The translations under genes and the position numbers were made by a program. The notes below the pieces were generated by a model that saw only the letters and a list, made by a program, of their open reading frames with translations, ran no database searches and had not been told where the DNA came from. 64,000 bases of DNA from Lentibacillus sp. Marseille-P4043 (GTDB taxonomy: Bacteria > Bacillota > Bacilli > Bacillales > Amphibacillaceae), in assembly GCF_900258515.1 (NCBI RefSeq), contig NZ_LT984884.1:2911696-2975695 (forward strand). Reading direction: 5' to 3'. Positions within the stretch are counted from its first letter, which is position 1, and every line of letters starts with the position of its first letter. Below, one piece after another: positions 48,140-58,725 of this stretch.

Positions 48140-48568
48140 TTAATGGCTGCATGCAGAGCCGTTATTCACCTTGGAACCAGTTTCACCTGAAAGCAGGTCA
48201 CCACCAGTTGATTCAATGACATCATTGGTTACTTCTCTGGCAATGGTACCAGTAACAAGTTGTAACACATCATTTACAACAATTTGTGTTTCTTTAAATT
48301 CTTGTACAACAGGGATTTCATCAATCTCTTCTTGTAGACGATCAATTTCTTCCTCTACTTTTTTTAATGCTTCCTTTTTTTCATATGCTTGAAAATTAAC
48401 TGCTTGTTTCTGCAGTGTTTTAATCTTATTGATCAATCGTTGTACTTTTTTATTTTCATTAATCTTAGCTTCAACTTGTTTAAAACGATCAATTTCCTCA
48501 GTGTTAGCAAGCATTCCAGCTAATTTTTTTGCTTGGTCCAATATTTGCGTACGTGTATATTCAGCCAT
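48140..48568 (-). CDS. ricA: RicA (YmcA), RNA maturation and development factor
   Basis: A 142-residue helical protein of the YlbF/YmcA family with a long coiled region (KKVQRLINKIKTLQKQAV...LKKVEEEIDRLQEEID). The C terminus ends in GSACSH; a cysteine there takes part in the RicAFT iron-sulfur complex in B. subtilis, which works with RNase Y in mRNA maturation and affects sporulation, competence and biofilm. It starts 2 bases after the miaB stop. The RNase Y gene is also in this window. Confidence 0.9.
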   Translation of the reverse strand: MAEYTRTQILDQAKKLAGMLANTEEIDRFKQVEAKINENKKVQRLINKIKTLQKQAVNFQAYEKKEALKKVEEEIDRLQEEIDEIPVVQEFKETQIVVNDVLQLVTGTIAREVTNDVIESTGGDLLSGETGSKVNNGSACSH

Positions 48569-48570
48569 GT

Positions 48571-50139
48571 TTAATTCACCTCAACTGTATTTTCTACCAT
48601 TATACCATTTAATGACCATGTTTTCGCTTCTGTTATTTCCACTTCAACGATTTTTCCGATTGCTGATTTTGGCCCTTTAAAGTTTACCAATTTGTTTCTT
48701 TCCGTGTAGCCGGCAAGAACATCCGGATCTTTTTTACTCTCACCCTCTACAAGTACCTTTACGATTTTATTGTCGTATTGTTTCATTGATTCGGCTGATT
48801 GTTTATTCACAAGGTCATTTAAACGATAGAGACGCTGCTTCTTCACTTCTTCCGGCACATCATCCTTTTTGCGTGCTGCTGGTGTACCTTCACGAGGTGA
48901 ATAAATAAATGTATATGCCGCTTCAAAACCAACTTCTTCAACAAGTGTCATTGTTTCCTCAAATTGTTCCTCTGTTTCATTTGGGAAGCCAACGATGATA
49001 TCGGTTGTTAATGTAGCGTTTGGCATGGCCTTACGGATTTTACGGACCAATTCTAAATAGTCTTCCCGGGTATATTTACGGTTCATTTTCTTCAACACTT
49101 CACTACTACCAGATTGGACAGGTAAGTGAATGTGATCAAGCAAATTACCGCCTTGGGCAAGTACTTCGATTAAGCGATCATCAAAATCACGCGGGTGTGA
49201 CGTTGTAAAACGAACTCGTGGAATATCAATTTTATGGATATCATCCATTAAATCCCCTAGCCCATACATCATATCCTCGAAATCTTTTCCGTAAGCATTC
49301 ACATTTTGACCAAGTAATGTCACTTCTTGATAGCCCTGTGCAGCCAGATGGCGAATTTCTTGAATAATATCCTCTGGCCTGCGACTGCGTTCTTTACCAC
49401 GGGTCATCGGTACAATACAATATGTACAGAACTTGTCACAGCCATACATAATATTTACCCATGCTTTAATTTTTCCCTTACGTGCTTTTGGAAGGTTTTC
49501 AATAATATCGCCTTCTTTGGACCATACCTCGACAACTTTTTCCTTGCCAAACATGGCTTCTTTCACTAACTGTGGAAGGCGATGAATGTTGTGCGTTCCA
49601 AAAATCAAATCTACATGTTGATGCTTCTTCATGATTTTATTCACAACAGATTCTTCTTGTGACATACATCCACAAACACCTAAAATCAAATCTGGTTTTT
49701 CCAGCTTTAACGGTTTTAAATGACCGATCTCGCCAAATACTTTGTTTTCGGCATTTTCCCGTATCGCACATGTATTTAACAAAATAATGTCTGCCTCATT
49801 TGTATCAGAAGTTGACTCATAGCCCATATCTGTTAAAATACCTGCCATAACTTCTGTATCATGTTCATTCATTTGACAGCCATATGTACGGATAAGAAAC
49901 TTTTTGCCTTTTCCAATGTTCTCCATGTCTTCTGGAATGCCAAAATCATAATGCACGTTTACTTTATCTCGACCTCGTTTACGTGCTTTATTAAGGTTTG
50001 GTGGTTCATAGGTTGTTTCAAAGTATTTCGCAAAATCCACACTTGTTTTTTCACTTAATGGTTTGTCCTGTCCGGATTTTTTGTCCGCGGCATCTACTTG
50101 TTTAATTTGCGCCTGCTCTTTTCGTTGTTGTTCATTCAT
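48571..50139 (-). CDS. miaB: tRNA methylthiotransferase MiaB
   Basis: A 522-residue radical-SAM enzyme that converts i6A37 to ms2i6A37. The N-terminal UPF0004 domain has cysteines in [19 protein letters not shown] and GVCGCMSQ; the radical-SAM cluster motif is [10 protein letters not shown] near residue 228; a TRAM domain ends the protein ([21 protein letters not shown]). ATG at 50139 after AAAGGAG is chosen over an upstream in-frame ATG. The B. subtilis YmcB equivalent is also beside ricA and cotE. Confidence 0.95.
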   Translation of the reverse strand: MNEQQRKEQAQIKQVDAADKKSGQDKPLSEKTSVDFAKYFETTYEPPNLNKARKRGRDKVNVHYDFGIPEDMENIGKGKKFLIRTYGCQMNEHDTEVMAGILTDMGYESTSDTNEADIILLNTCAIRENAENKVFGEIGHLKPLKLEKPDLILGVCGCMSQEESVVNKIMKKHQHVDLIFGTHNIHRLPQLVKEAMFGKEKVVEVWSKEGDIIENLPKARKGKIKAWVNIMYGCDKFCTYCIVPMTRGKERSRRPEDIIQEIRHLAAQGYQEVTLLGQNVNAYGKDFEDMMYGLGDLMDDIHKIDIPRVRFTTSHPRDFDDRLIEVLAQGGNLLDHIHLPVQSGSSEVLKKMNRKYTREDYLELVRKIRKAMPNATLTTDIIVGFPNETEEQFEETMTLVEEVGFEAAYTFIYSPREGTPAARKKDDVPEEVKKQRLYRLNDLVNKQSAESMKQYDNKIVKVLVEGESKKDPDVLAGYTERNKLVNFKGPKSAIGKIVEVEITEAKTWSLNGIMVENTVEVN

Positions 50140-50331
50140 AACGAGACTCCTTTCTTTATATAAAAAACGCATTTACCATCATTTTTCGTACATTATTACA
50201 GTATAAAGCTTATACTTAAATTAAACAATACATGAACAATGATCGCAAACAAAAACCTTTTGCAAAGTAGAAGGCTGCAAAAAAATGCACATAAAAATAG
50301 TGCTACGCATTAAACGCAACACTTATGTTAT

Positions 50332-50488
50332 AAATCATGTTCAAAAATTGCCAAATTAGAAGCAAGCAGATCGATGCGGCGTAGCTTTGGGCCCCGGAAT
50401 GTACAATAAAAAGGTACAAAAGGAGCGAAAAAGCAAGCCAACGAAGCGATTCACCACTTATTATTTGGTATCTTTTTGAACAACTCCT
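50332..50488 (+). repeat. MITE-like dispersed repeat, copy C (157 bp)
   Basis: More diverged copy of the family, with inverted ends TGTTCAAAAA / TTTTTGAACA and the shared core GCGGCGTAGCTTTGGG...CCGGAATGTA...AAGCAAGCCAACGAAG. Counting six bases beyond the TGTTC motif on each side, as in copies A and B, it is flanked by TAT direct repeats. It lies between spoVS and miaB, where kbl/tdh lie in B. subtilis. Confidence 0.7.
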
Positions 50489-50501
50489 TATAATGAATTA
50501 A

Positions 50502-50762
50502 TTATCTAGGTTCTACAATCAGTTTAATTGCTGTACGTTCTTCATTATCGATCATAATGTCGGTAAATGCCGGAATACAAATCAGATCAACCCCACTTGG
50601 TGCTACAAATCCTCTAGCTATGGCTACTGCCTTCACGGCTTGGTTTAATGCACCTGCGCCGATTGCTTGAATTTCCGCTGAGCCACGTTCTCGTAAGACG
50701 TTTGCGAGTGCACCTGCTACTGAATTTGGACTTGATTTAGCTGACACTTTTAATATTTCCAT
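50502..50762 (-). CDS. spoVS: Stage V sporulation protein S
   Basis: An 86-residue SpoVS, nearly the same length as in B. subtilis: MEILKVSAKSSPNSVAGALA, IQAIGAGALNQAVKAVAIARGF and a C-terminal AIKLIVEPR. It is an Alba-like protein needed for late sporulation. GAGGT precedes the ATG at 50762, which replaces an in-frame ATG six codons upstream. It follows ymdB. Confidence 0.95.
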   Translation of the reverse strand: MEILKVSAKSSPNSVAGALANVLRERGSAEIQAIGAGALNQAVKAVAIARGFVAPSGVDLICIPAFTDIMIDNEERTAIKLIVEPR

Positions 50763-50867
50763 TACTAGTACCTCCTTCATTTGCTAATGTAGTTCTACTG
50801 CTACTATATTCTTGGAGATGATAGCTTATTACCTTATTATGCAGGAAGAATTCAAATAATTCAAATT

Positions 50868-51665
50868 TCAACTAAAAAAAGGATGGTCATCATTAATTAA
50901 AATACGCTCTACGTTGGACGCAAAACCTGTTTTATCGTTAATAGTCACTAAAAATCCATTTAATTGTGTTCTCCCTTTTTTATCGACTTCAAAACGCACA
51001 GGCAAATTTGTGAGGAACTTACTCAGTACTGCTTGCCTTTCTGTACCTAAAATAGCATCATATGGTCCAGTCATCCCTACATCCGTAATATATGCAGTAC
51101 CTTGAGGTAAAATGCGGTCATCTGCTGTTTGTGTATGTGTATGTGTACCAACGACTGCACTAACTCTCCCATCAACATACCAGCCCATTGCTTGTTTTTC
51201 ACTTGTTGCTTCCGCGTGAAAATCAAGAAAGATGATATTCGTCCGTTTTTGTGCTTCCGCTATTAATTCATCTATTTTTCGAAACGGATCATCAAGAGGC
51301 GGCAGGAAAGTCCGTCCTTGCATGTTAATGACAGCTATTTCCGTACCATTTAAATTATAGAAAACGATACCTTTTCCAGGTGTATCTTCTGGAAAGTTAG
51401 CTGGACGTATCATATATTTGGCATCATCAATAAACTCAAATATGTCTTTTTTGTCCCAAGTATGATTACCCATTGTAATCACTTGTGCACCCCATTCTAA
51501 AAACTGCTTGTAAATTTTTTCCGTAATCCCTTTCCCGGATGCCGCATTTTCTCCGTTAATGATTGTCATGTGCGGGCGGTATTTTTCCTTTAATTTTGGT
51601 AAGTATTCTTGTACCATATCTCGTCCTGGTGAGCCTACTACATCACCGATAAATAATATTTTCAT
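50868..51665 (-). CDS. ymdB: YmdB metallophosphoesterase
   Basis: A 265-residue calcineurin-like phosphoesterase. Metal ligands are in KILFIGDVVGSPGR, NGENAASGKG, MGNHTWD and the late VGTHTHTQTAD. In B. subtilis YmdB hydrolyses cyclic nucleotides and directs biofilm versus motility decisions. ATG at 51665 is chosen from family alignment; an ATG three codons upstream is an alternative. Gene order rny-ymdB-spoVS matches B. subtilis. Confidence 0.92.
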   Translation of the reverse strand: MKILFIGDVVGSPGRDMVQEYLPKLKEKYRPHMTIINGENAASGKGITEKIYKQFLEWGAQVITMGNHTWDKKDIFEFIDDAKYMIRPANFPEDTPGKGIVFYNLNGTEIAVINMQGRTFLPPLDDPFRKIDELIAEAQKRTNIIFLDFHAEATSEKQAMGWYVDGRVSAVVGTHTHTQTADDRILPQGTAYITDVGMTGPYDAILGTERQAVLSKFLTNLPVRFEVDKKGRTQLNGFLVTINDKTGFASNVERILINDDHPFFS

Positions 51666-51744
51666 AAGTCGCATTCATCCTATCTAGTATAAGTATTATA
51701 AGTGTTTCATAACAAATATGTCTTTGTCAAAATTAACGATAAAA

Positions 51745-51774
51745 AATAAAAGCGGTCACATGACCACTTTTATT
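51745..51774 (-). terminator. Terminator after rny
   Basis: AATAAAAGTGGTCA pairs with TGACCGCTTTTATT on the minus strand, with a T run after it, about 40 bases past the rny stop. Confidence 0.85.
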
Positions 51775-51811
51775 TTTTATCCAGTTTCAGCGATTATCGC
51801 TTCCACGTTTG

Positions 51812-53371
51812 TTATTTTGCATATTCAACTGCTCTTGTTTCTCGAATAACCGTTACTTTTATATGCCCTGGGTAATCGAGTTCCCCTTCAATCCGTTTGC
51901 GAATATCCCGTGCTATTCGTACCGATTCAATGTCGTCGATTTCATCAGGTTTAACCATTATACGAATTTCTCTTCCTGCCTGAATTGCAAACGATTTTTC
52001 TACACCTGTAAACGATTCTGAAATCTCTTCTAATTTCTCCAAGCGCTTAATGTAGTTCTCAAGCGTTTCACTTCTTGCTCCAGGTCTAGCTGCAGAAAGT
52101 GCATCTGCTGCAGCTACAAGGACAGAAATGATTGAAGTAGGTTCCTCATCGCCATGGTGGGAAGCAATCGAATTGATTACAACTTCATGTTCTTTATACT
52201 TCATTGCAAGTTCTTTACCAATTTCTACGTGGCTACCTTCTACTTCATGATCAATCGCTTTACCGATATCATGAAGCAAGCCAGCACGTCTTGCAAGTGT
52301 TTCATCTTCACCTAATTCTGCAGCAAGCAGCCCAGCTAAATATGCCACCTCAGTAGAATGCTTCAACACATTTTGACCATAGCTTGTACGGTATTTTAAA
52401 CGACCAAGAATTTTAATTAAATCTGGATGTAGACCATGCACCCCAACTTCAAATGTTGTTTCCTCGCCAACTTCCCGTATATATTCATCAACCTCGCGTC
52501 TGGCTTTATCCACCATTTCTTCAATCCTTGCAGGGTGAATTCTACCATCCTGTACGAGCTTTTCTAAAGCCATACGAGCAGTTTCTCTACGAATTGGGTC
52601 GAATCCTGATAAAATAACTGCTTCCGGTGTATCATCGATGATTAAATCGATTCCTGTTAACGTTTCTAATGTACGTATATTACGACCTTCACGTCCGATA
52701 ATACGTCCTTTCATTTCATCATTTGGAAGGTTTACAACAGATACGGTTGTTTCAGCAACGTGGTCTGCAGCACAACGTTGTAACGCAAGGGAAAGAATAC
52801 TTTTTGCTTTTTTATCAGCTTCTTCTTTAGCACGATTTTCAGCTTCTTTTATCATTAATGCTGACTCGTGTGTCACCTCTTGTTCAATACGCTCTAAAAT
52901 TACCTGTCTTGCCTGGTCAGTTGTATATCCTGAAATGCGTTCAAGCTCCGTTTGCTGCTCTTGTATCATAGCTTCCACTTTGCTTTCCATTTCTTCAATT
53001 TGTTGTTGTTTTTCTGTAAGCGATTGTTCCTTTTTCTCCATCAAGAGTTCACGCTTGTCCAGTGTTTCACTTTTCCTGTCCAGATTCTCTTCTTTTTGTG
53101 TCAGACGATTTTCCTGTTTTTGCATTTCGTTTCGTCTTTCTCGTAATTCATCCTCTGTCTGCTGGCGAAGTTTATGATTTTCATCTTTCGCCTCAAGAAG
53201 TGCCTCTTTCTTAGCGGCATCTGCATTTCGATGTGCTTCATCAACTATTTGCTTTGCTAAATTTTCTGCACTAGAAATTTTAGCTTCTGCAATAGATTTA
53301 CGAATCAGATAACCAACAACAATACCGACGATTAGGGTAAGCAAAATGGAGATGATCAAAGTAATATCCAC
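51812..53371 (-). CDS. rny: Ribonuclease Y
   Basis: A 519-residue membrane-anchored endoribonuclease that starts decay of many mRNAs. N-terminal membrane segment ([19 protein letters not shown]), long coiled coil to about residue 200 ([14 protein letters not shown]), KH domain ([20 protein letters not shown]) and HD domain with [17 protein letters not shown]. The GTG at 53371 lies eight bases after GGAGG; the GTG three codons upstream falls inside the ribosome-binding site. A possible promoter is TTGAAC-17-TAATGA some 40 bases upstream. Confidence 0.95.
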   Translation of the reverse strand: MDITLIISILLTLIVGIVVGYLIRKSIAEAKISSAENLAKQIVDEAHRNADAAKKEALLEAKDENHKLRQQTEDELRERRNEMQKQENRLTQKEENLDRKSETLDKRELLMEKKEQSLTEKQQQIEEMESKVEAMIQEQQTELERISGYTTDQARQVILERIEQEVTHESALMIKEAENRAKEEADKKAKSILSLALQRCAADHVAETTVSVVNLPNDEMKGRIIGREGRNIRTLETLTGIDLIIDDTPEAVILSGFDPIRRETARMALEKLVQDGRIHPARIEEMVDKARREVDEYIREVGEETTFEVGVHGLHPDLIKILGRLKYRTSYGQNVLKHSTEVAYLAGLLAAELGEDETLARRAGLLHDIGKAIDHEVEGSHVEIGKELAMKYKEHEVVINSIASHHGDEEPTSIISVLVAAADALSAARPGARSETLENYIKRLEKLEEISESFTGVEKSFAIQAGREIRIMVKPDEIDDIESVRIARDIRKRIEGELDYPGHIKVTVIRETRAVEYAK

Positions 53372-53380
53372 GGAATTCAC

Positions 53381-53647
53381 CTCCTATTGCTATAAAATTG
53401 TACAATTCATTATTGTCGGCATGTACCATGTTCAATGAATAAATAACCAAAAATCGTATAACAAAAATTATAAAATTATACATATTAATTTTAATTCCCA
53501 AGTTAACCAATGTCAAGGAAACGTCACAATTAAAGCAAATTTGTTTAGAAATGGATGACATTGAACCTATCTTCCATAATGAGTGAAAGTTTTTACTTAG
53601 ATCCTAGTAATTTACTTCCCTTAAGTGTTAAAAATAAATAAAAAAAT
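53381..53647. other. Intergenic region between recA terminator and rny
   Basis: About 270 very AT-rich bases. The part next to rny holds AGGAGGTG and a promoter-like TTGAAC (near 53435) and TAATGA with 17 bases between. I see no small gene or conserved structure in the rest. Confidence 0.4.
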
Positions 53648-53677
53648 AATCCTTTGCAGGTGAATTAGCAAAGGACT
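53648..53677 (-). terminator. Terminator after recA
   Basis: AGTCCTTTGC pairs with GCAAAGGATT around a 10-base loop, followed by ATTTTTTTATT on the minus strand, about 20 bases past the recA stop. Confidence 0.88.
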
Positions 53678-53695
53678 ACGGGTATTTACTTATTA

Positions 53696-54736
53696 TCAAA
53701 CATCAAGACTTCCTTGTTCTTCTAATGTTTCCTCGGATTCATCATCCGTTGCATCTAAATTATAATGGGCCCGAATGGCATCGTGAATCTCTGCCATCAT
53801 ATCCTCATTTTCTTTCAAGAATTGTTTAGAATTTTCTCTTCCTTGTCCGAGACGTTCTTCATTATAAGAATACCAGGCGCCACTTTTGTTAACAATATCC
53901 AAATCGGAGCCAATATCAAGTATTTCACCTTCCTTGGAAATACCCTCTCCATACATAATATCTACTTCCGCCTGTTTAAAAGGAGGTGCTACTTTATTCT
54001 TCACAACTTTTATTCTAGCTTTATTTCCTACCACTTCATTTCCTTGCTTAAGTGTTTCTGCGCGCCGCACTTCTAATCGTACAGATGAGTAGAATTTAAG
54101 CGCACGTCCGCCAGGGGTAGTCTCTGGATTTCCAAACATCACGCCTACTTTTTCCCGAATTTGGTTAATGAAAATAGCAGTCGTTTTTGATTTATTGATG
54201 GCACCTGATAGTTTTCTCAATGCTTGCGACATTAAACGTGCTTGCAAACCTACATGAGAGTCTCCCATCTCCCCTTCAATTTCTGCTTTTGGAACTAAAG
54301 CCGCAACAGAGTCCACGATTAAAATATCTACAGCACCACTACGCACAAGTGCCTCCGCAATTTCCAACGCCTGCTCACCTGTATCTGGTTGTGACAAAAG
54401 CAAATCTTCAATATTAACACCTAAGGCACGGGCATAAGTTGGATCGAGCGCATGTTCGGCATCGATAAATGCCGCTTGCCCACCTTTTCGCTGTGCTTCG
54501 GCAATTGCATGAAGTGCCACAGTCGTTTTACCTGATGATTCTGGACCATAAATTTCTACAACACGTCCACGAGGGTAGCCACCTATACCTAGTGCTACGT
54601 CTAACGCTAATGAGCCACTAGGGATCGTTTCTATCTTTTGCAGGGGTTGCTCACCCAATTTCATAATTGAACCTTTCCCAAACTGCTTTTCTATTTGTCT
54701 TAACGCCATATCTAAAGCTTGTTTTCTATCACTCAA
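53696..54736 (-). CDS. recA: Recombinase RecA
   Basis: A 346-residue RecA: Walker [10 protein letters not shown] near residue 65, [15 protein letters not shown], Walker B-like [18 protein letters not shown] and loop L2 [23 protein letters not shown]. It drives homologous recombination and LexA cleavage. The start is TTG at 54736 after GGAGG. A LexA-like box lies 68-81 bases upstream, and it has its own terminator. No intein. Confidence 0.97.
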   Translation of the reverse strand: MSDRKQALDMALRQIEKQFGKGSIMKLGEQPLQKIETIPSGSLALDVALGIGGYPRGRVVEIYGPESSGKTTVALHAIAEAQRKGGQAAFIDAEHALDPTYARALGVNIEDLLLSQPDTGEQALEIAEALVRSGAVDILIVDSVAALVPKAEIEGEMGDSHVGLQARLMSQALRKLSGAINKSKTTAIFINQIREKVGVMFGNPETTPGGRALKFYSSVRLEVRRAETLKQGNEVVGNKARIKVVKNKVAPPFKQAEVDIMYGEGISKEGEILDIGSDLDIVNKSGAWYSYNEERLGQGRENSKQFLKENEDMMAEIHDAIRAHYNLDATDDESEETLEEQGSLDV

Positions 54737-54803
54737 CGAGTTTACCTCCTTTAATTAACTAATTCTATCATACATTGTTTTTTGTTATTTGCCAAGAAAA
54801 GTC

Positions 54804-54817
54804 CGAATAAATGTTCT
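54804..54817. promoter_or_regulatory. LexA box upstream of recA
   Basis: CGAATAAATGTTCT matches CGAAC-N4-GTTCY with one change (T for C at position 5). It lies between recA and the upstream cinA gene, at a distance suited to the recA promoter. Confidence 0.65.
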
Positions 54818-54911
54818 TGTTTTTTACAACAAATTACTGGTCTAAAACTAGTATTTCATACGCTGTACCAGCTCAAAAATAAATTTTCATCGATAATTGA
54901 GGACAAATTTA

Positions 54912-56153
54912 TTATTTCAACGATTGAAATAATAATTCATACCCTTTCATTACAGTTTTGCTTCTTACCGTTTTTCTATCACCTTGAAAAGTGAATTTTT
55001 CTACTTGTTGACCTGTTTTAGTAGAAATAGCAATAAAAACGGTACCAGCTGACTGACTTTCTACCGTATCTGGCCCCGCAACACCAGTAAAACTTATCCC
55101 GATTGTTGCATCTAAAAGTTTCGAAATATTTGTGGCCATTTCACTTGCACACTCATAGCTAACCGTTCCTTTTTCCTGGATGGTTTCAGAAGAGATGCGC
55201 AACACATTTTCTTTTACTTTGGTATCATAGCAAACAATGCCTCCAGCAAATACAGTAGAAGCACCCGGGATTGCTACAAATCGATCAGAAAACATCCCAC
55301 CAGTTAGACTTTCAGCAGCTGCCAATGTCCAACCTTTTTTCTGTAACAGCTGAAAAACCTTTTCCTCCAGTTTTTCATTATCAACACCGTAACAATACTC
55401 TCCTACTTTGTTGAGGATTTTCTCTTTTGTATGATTGATCAATTCAATTGCGGCGTGATGTGTATTAGCCTTTGCTGTTAAACGAATAGCGACACCCTCA
55501 GTCTGCGCTAACGGTGCAATAGTTGGATTTGTTTGTTGTGCGATAATCGATTGTAATTCATGCTCCAAACGCGATTCACCGATACCGGTAAACCGAAGCA
55601 TCGTTGATTGAATAACCATGTTGCTTCCAGTCCGCTCAGCTAAAAATGGAAGAACATGATCAGATACCATTGCCTTCATTTCTTTTGGAACCCCCGGAAG
55701 GAAAACCCACGTTTTTCCTTCATGCGTAACTATCATCCCAGGTGCCATCCCAACACGATTTTCGATCACATCTGCTCCGGCGAATACACGTGCTTGCTTT
55801 TTATTGTTTGGTGTCATGGTACTATTTTGTTTTGTAAAATAAGCCATTATTTTTTCCATTGATGGTTTGTGCTCCACAATTTCCAAATTAGAAATACGTT
55901 GAAATGCTTCTCTAGTCATATCATCATCTGTTGGGCCTAGTCCCCCTGTAACAATAATAACATCAGAGCGTTTAGATGCTTGTGAAAATTGTTCCTGCAC
56001 GCGATGTAAATTATCACCGACAACGGAATGATAATAGATATCAATTCCGTGTAATGCCAATTGTTCGGAAATCCATTGGGCGTTCGTATTAGCAATTTGC
56101 CCTAATAGAAGTTCTGTTCCAACTGCTATTATTTCTGATTTAATTTGTCCCAT
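54912..56153 (-). CDS. cinA: CinA-like protein, nicotinamide mononucleotide deamidase family
   Basis: A 413-residue protein with an N-terminal MoaB/MogA-like domain (SEIIAVGTELLLGQIANTNAQ; GGLGPTDDDMT) and a C-terminal CinA/PncC domain (AAAESLTGGMFSDRF; GISFTGVAGPD). Acts in NAD salvage and is linked to competence and recombination in Bacillus. The ATG at 56153 overlaps the pgsA stop by one base (TAATG), indicating coupled translation. It lies before recA, as in B. subtilis. Confidence 0.94.
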   Translation of the reverse strand: MGQIKSEIIAVGTELLLGQIANTNAQWISEQLALHGIDIYYHSVVGDNLHRVQEQFSQASKRSDVIIVTGGLGPTDDDMTREAFQRISNLEIVEHKPSMEKIMAYFTKQNSTMTPNNKKQARVFAGADVIENRVGMAPGMIVTHEGKTWVFLPGVPKEMKAMVSDHVLPFLAERTGSNMVIQSTMLRFTGIGESRLEHELQSIIAQQTNPTIAPLAQTEGVAIRLTAKANTHHAAIELINHTKEKILNKVGEYCYGVDNEKLEEKVFQLLQKKGWTLAAAESLTGGMFSDRFVAIPGASTVFAGGIVCYDTKVKENVLRISSETIQEKGTVSYECASEMATNISKLLDATIGISFTGVAGPDTVESQSAGTVFIAISTKTGQQVEKFTFQGDRKTVRSKTVMKGYELLFQSLK

Positions 56154-56731
56154 TATTTCGAATCCCTCATTACATTCCAATTTTTAACGAAATAGTCATA
56201 CCCAGAAAGAACCGTAAAAAATAACGCAACATATAACATGACGCTAGCAAATGGAAAGCTCATATAGGAAAATGGAAAATTGTGAAGCAGCAGTGCCGCT
56301 ATTGCAACGATTTGTGTAACTGTTTTTAACTTTCCCATTTTGCTAGCAGCAAGAACAATTCCTTCACCAGCTGCAACAAGACGTAAACCTGTCACAGCAA
56401 ATTCACGACTAATGATAACAATTACGATCCATGCTGGAGCTAACCCCATTTCAACTAATAAGATGAGTGCCGCCGAAACGAGTAATTTATCCGCTAATGG
56501 ATCAAGAAACTTTCCTAAATTCGTAACTAAGTTATGTTTTCGAGCGTAATGTCCGTCAATCCAATCTGTTGTAGATGCTATGATAAATAATAATGCCGCT
56601 ACAAAGTCAACAACCGGTAATTCGGAAGCTCCGATTTGCCACTCTCCCCAATCAAATGGAACGCTGAGCAGGATAATAAAAATTGGGATCAGACAAATAC
56701 GTGAAAGTGTGATTCTGTTTGGTATATTCAT
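56153..56731 (-). CDS. pgsA: CDP-diacylglycerol-glycerol-3-phosphate 3-phosphatidyltransferase PgsA
   Basis: A 192-residue membrane enzyme that makes phosphatidylglycerophosphate. The CDP-alcohol transferase motif is complete in DWIDGHYARK...GKFLDPLADK near residues 65-90. About four to six membrane segments. ATG at 56731 after GGAGG is chosen; the length then equals that of Bacillus PgsA. It overlaps cinA. Confidence 0.95.
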   Translation of the reverse strand: MNIPNRITLSRICLIPIFIILLSVPFDWGEWQIGASELPVVDFVAALLFIIASTTDWIDGHYARKHNLVTNLGKFLDPLADKLLVSAALILLVEMGLAPAWIVIVIISREFAVTGLRLVAAGEGIVLAASKMGKLKTVTQIVAIAALLLHNFPFSYMSFPFASVMLYVALFFTVLSGYDYFVKNWNVMRDSK

Positions 56732-56770
56732 AATGCTTTGGCCTCCTATGTATGATAACAAGTTGTAAAA

Positions 56771-56796
56771 CCCTTCCACATGGAATGAGGGAAGGG
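56771..56796 (-). terminator. Terminator after rodZ
   Basis: CCCTTCCC pairs with GGAAGGG around an 11-12-base loop, followed by TTTTA on the minus strand. It lies 28 bases past the rodZ stop and 40 before pgsA. Confidence 0.7.
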
Positions 56797-56823
56797 TTTT
56801 GTGCTACATCCAACTATTTCTTG

Positions 56824-57744
56824 TCATTCTGATGTTGGTTTTAAATTTATCCAAAGTTTTTGGTGAACTGTGTCTGCAGGGTCTACTGGATATTCTAACT
56901 CAACACCATTTATAGTTATTTTTAGTTGCGGGGCATTCCCAACGTTCAAATAAATACGTTCATCTTCGGAAACATCAATTTCTTTTGGCGACTCCTCAGC
57001 AGTGAATGGTTTTTCATAATATGATTTTCCATCCCCGTTTTTTACACCAAGATAAGAATTACCCTCTGATTCAAATGTGATTGTTACATCATCCCCCGCA
57101 TTCTCTAATTCCAGTGTTGATTCAGGGCTAGCGCCTGTACCAGTTTCAACGACTGTCAACTTCGCCTCAGTTGTATCTGTATCTGTTTTCTCATCACTAT
57201 TGTCCGCCTGATCTTCTTCAGTCTGTGTTGCATCATCATCTGCAGCTGTATCGTCTTCTGAAGCTTCTTTATTTTGATCTTCGTCATCCGGATTATAAAT
57301 GATTTCATTGTCATCTGGTTTATCAACAGGATCTGAATTGTCCTTTGAGATTGCTTCTTTATAAAAATACCAAGCAGCGAAAACAATACCTATCACTAGC
57401 AAAACAACAATTATAGTGGGTATTAATGAAAAAACTGCTGAATTTTTAGCTGAATTACTCTCTTTTCTTGATCGCTGAATTCGGGTATATTGTGCAGTGC
57501 TATCTTCATCTGTTTCGGGTATTTCTTCTTTGTACTCTTCCAATAGTTCATTCGGATCTAATCCTACAGCATTAGCATATTCCTTAATAAATGCTCTAGC
57601 ATAAAACTTACCAGGCAAAATATGAAAATTGCCCTCCTCAATCGCCATTAAGTATCGTTTTTGAATCTTCGTTGTTTCCTGTACACTATCCAACGACAAC
57701 TCTTTTTCCATTCTTGCTTCTTTTAGTCTTGTGCCTATTTCCAT
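56824..57744 (-). CDS. rodZ: RodZ-like cell-shape protein (YmfM)
   Basis: A 306-residue RodZ-type protein: N-terminal Xre-like helix-turn-helix (IGTRLKEARMEKELSLDSVQ to residue 70), a membrane segment at about 108-130 (LIPTIIVVLLVIGIVFAAWYF), an acidic D/E/T/N linker at about 140-190, and a C-terminal DUF4115 domain outside. It ties MreB to the membrane and shapes the cell. The acidic linker fits a secreted region in a salt-tolerant bacterium. Follows ymfK. Confidence 0.9.
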   Translation of the reverse strand: MEIGTRLKEARMEKELSLDSVQETTKIQKRYLMAIEEGNFHILPGKFYARAFIKEYANAVGLDPNELLEEYKEEIPETDEDSTAQYTRIQRSRKESNSAKNSAVFSLIPTIIVVLLVIGIVFAAWYFYKEAISKDNSDPVDKPDDNEIIYNPDDEDQNKEASEDDTAADDDATQTEEDQADNSDEKTDTDTTEAKLTVVETGTGASPESTLELENAGDDVTITFESEGNSYLGVKNGDGKSYYEKPFTAEESPKEIDVSEDERIYLNVGNAPQLKITINGVELEYPVDPADTVHQKLWINLKPTSE

Positions 57745-57762
57745 TCGTAAACACCATCCATT

Positions 57763-58554
57763 TTAAAAATCAAACATAGAAAAGCCGTTTCCTTGACTAA
57801 ATTGGGATCTTTCAACTGGTTCGTATGTTATTTCTTCCTCTTCATTGCTCCGCAGTTCGATAATATAGTCAAAATCATCCAACTCATACTCAGTAGATTG
57901 AACGAACATATCAGGGTGTTCCACGACTTTGACAGCAGGAAGCTGCATAATTTCCCGTATTAATTGCCAATGTTTTTCATTGGCACGACGTGTTGAGACA
58001 ATACCATCAATAATGTATAAATTATCACTACTGTATTCATCTTGTATTAATTGGCTCCGGATGGTTTGCTTTAATAAAGTACTCGAAACAAATAACCAGC
58101 GTTTATTTGCACAAACACTAGCTGCAACAATCGATTCCGTCTTACCTACACGTGGCATTCCACGAATCCCGATTAATTTATGTCCCTCTTTTTTATATAA
58201 TTCTGCCATAAAGTCAACAAGTAAACCTAATTCATTTCGGACAAAACGAAATGTCTTCCGATCATCAACATCACTGTGAATATACCTTCCATGTCTAACC
58301 GCTAATTTATCCCGTAACTTAGGTTTCCTCAGTTTTGTTATTTTTATTGTATCCATTGTTTGTAAAATTGATTTTAACCGCGTAATTTGTTCATCTTTTT
58401 TTGAAAGAAGCAGCATACCCCGTCGTGAATTTTCAACACCATTGATTGAAATGATATTGATGGATAACATACCTAATAATGAGGAAATATCACCTAATAA
58501 TCCAGGACGGTTGTATTGAATTTCATATTCAAAATACCATTCTGTTTTCTCCAT
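57763..58554 (-). CDS. ymfK: YmfK-like DUF3388 protein
   Basis: A 263-residue protein. The first 80 residues look like an ACT-type regulatory domain (YNRPGLLGDISSLLGMLSINIISINGVE). The middle has a P-loop-like GIRGMPRVGKTES. Family and gene order (ymfI-ymfK-rodZ) match B. subtilis YmfK. Molecular role unknown; nucleotide binding is suggested by the loop. AAAGGAG precedes the ATG. Confidence 0.82.
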   Translation of the reverse strand: MEKTEWYFEYEIQYNRPGLLGDISSLLGMLSINIISINGVENSRRGMLLLSKKDEQITRLKSILQTMDTIKITKLRKPKLRDKLAVRHGRYIHSDVDDRKTFRFVRNELGLLVDFMAELYKKEGHKLIGIRGMPRVGKTESIVAASVCANKRWLFVSSTLLKQTIRSQLIQDEYSSDNLYIIDGIVSTRRANEKHWQLIREIMQLPAVKVVEHPDMFVQSTEYELDDFDYIIELRSNEEEEITYEPVERSQFSQGNGFSMFDF

Positions 58555-58672
58555 AGTACGCTCCTTTTAATCCATACTTAAAAATTACATCCTACTCTAT
58601 AATAAATGATTTTTTGTATTGTGAAAAGGAGATTAACAATATAAATGCAGATTCCTAGAAAAATATGCTAAA

Positions 58673-58689
58673 AGAGGTTGTTCAAAAAG
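58673..58689 (+). repeat. Solo end of the MITE-like repeat
   Basis: AGAGGTTGTTCAAAAAG is identical over 17 bases to the inverted right end of repeat copies A and B. No second end is seen in the next 150 bases, so it is a truncated or decayed copy. Confidence 0.55.
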
Positions 58690-58725
58690 TTACTTTCAGA
58701 TTATTTAATGAACATATTACACAAA

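Noticed and set aside
52638..53177. A 179-codon plus-strand frame opposite rny
   Set aside because: Serine/cysteine-rich product typical of the reverse strand of a coiled-coil gene; rny itself is certain.
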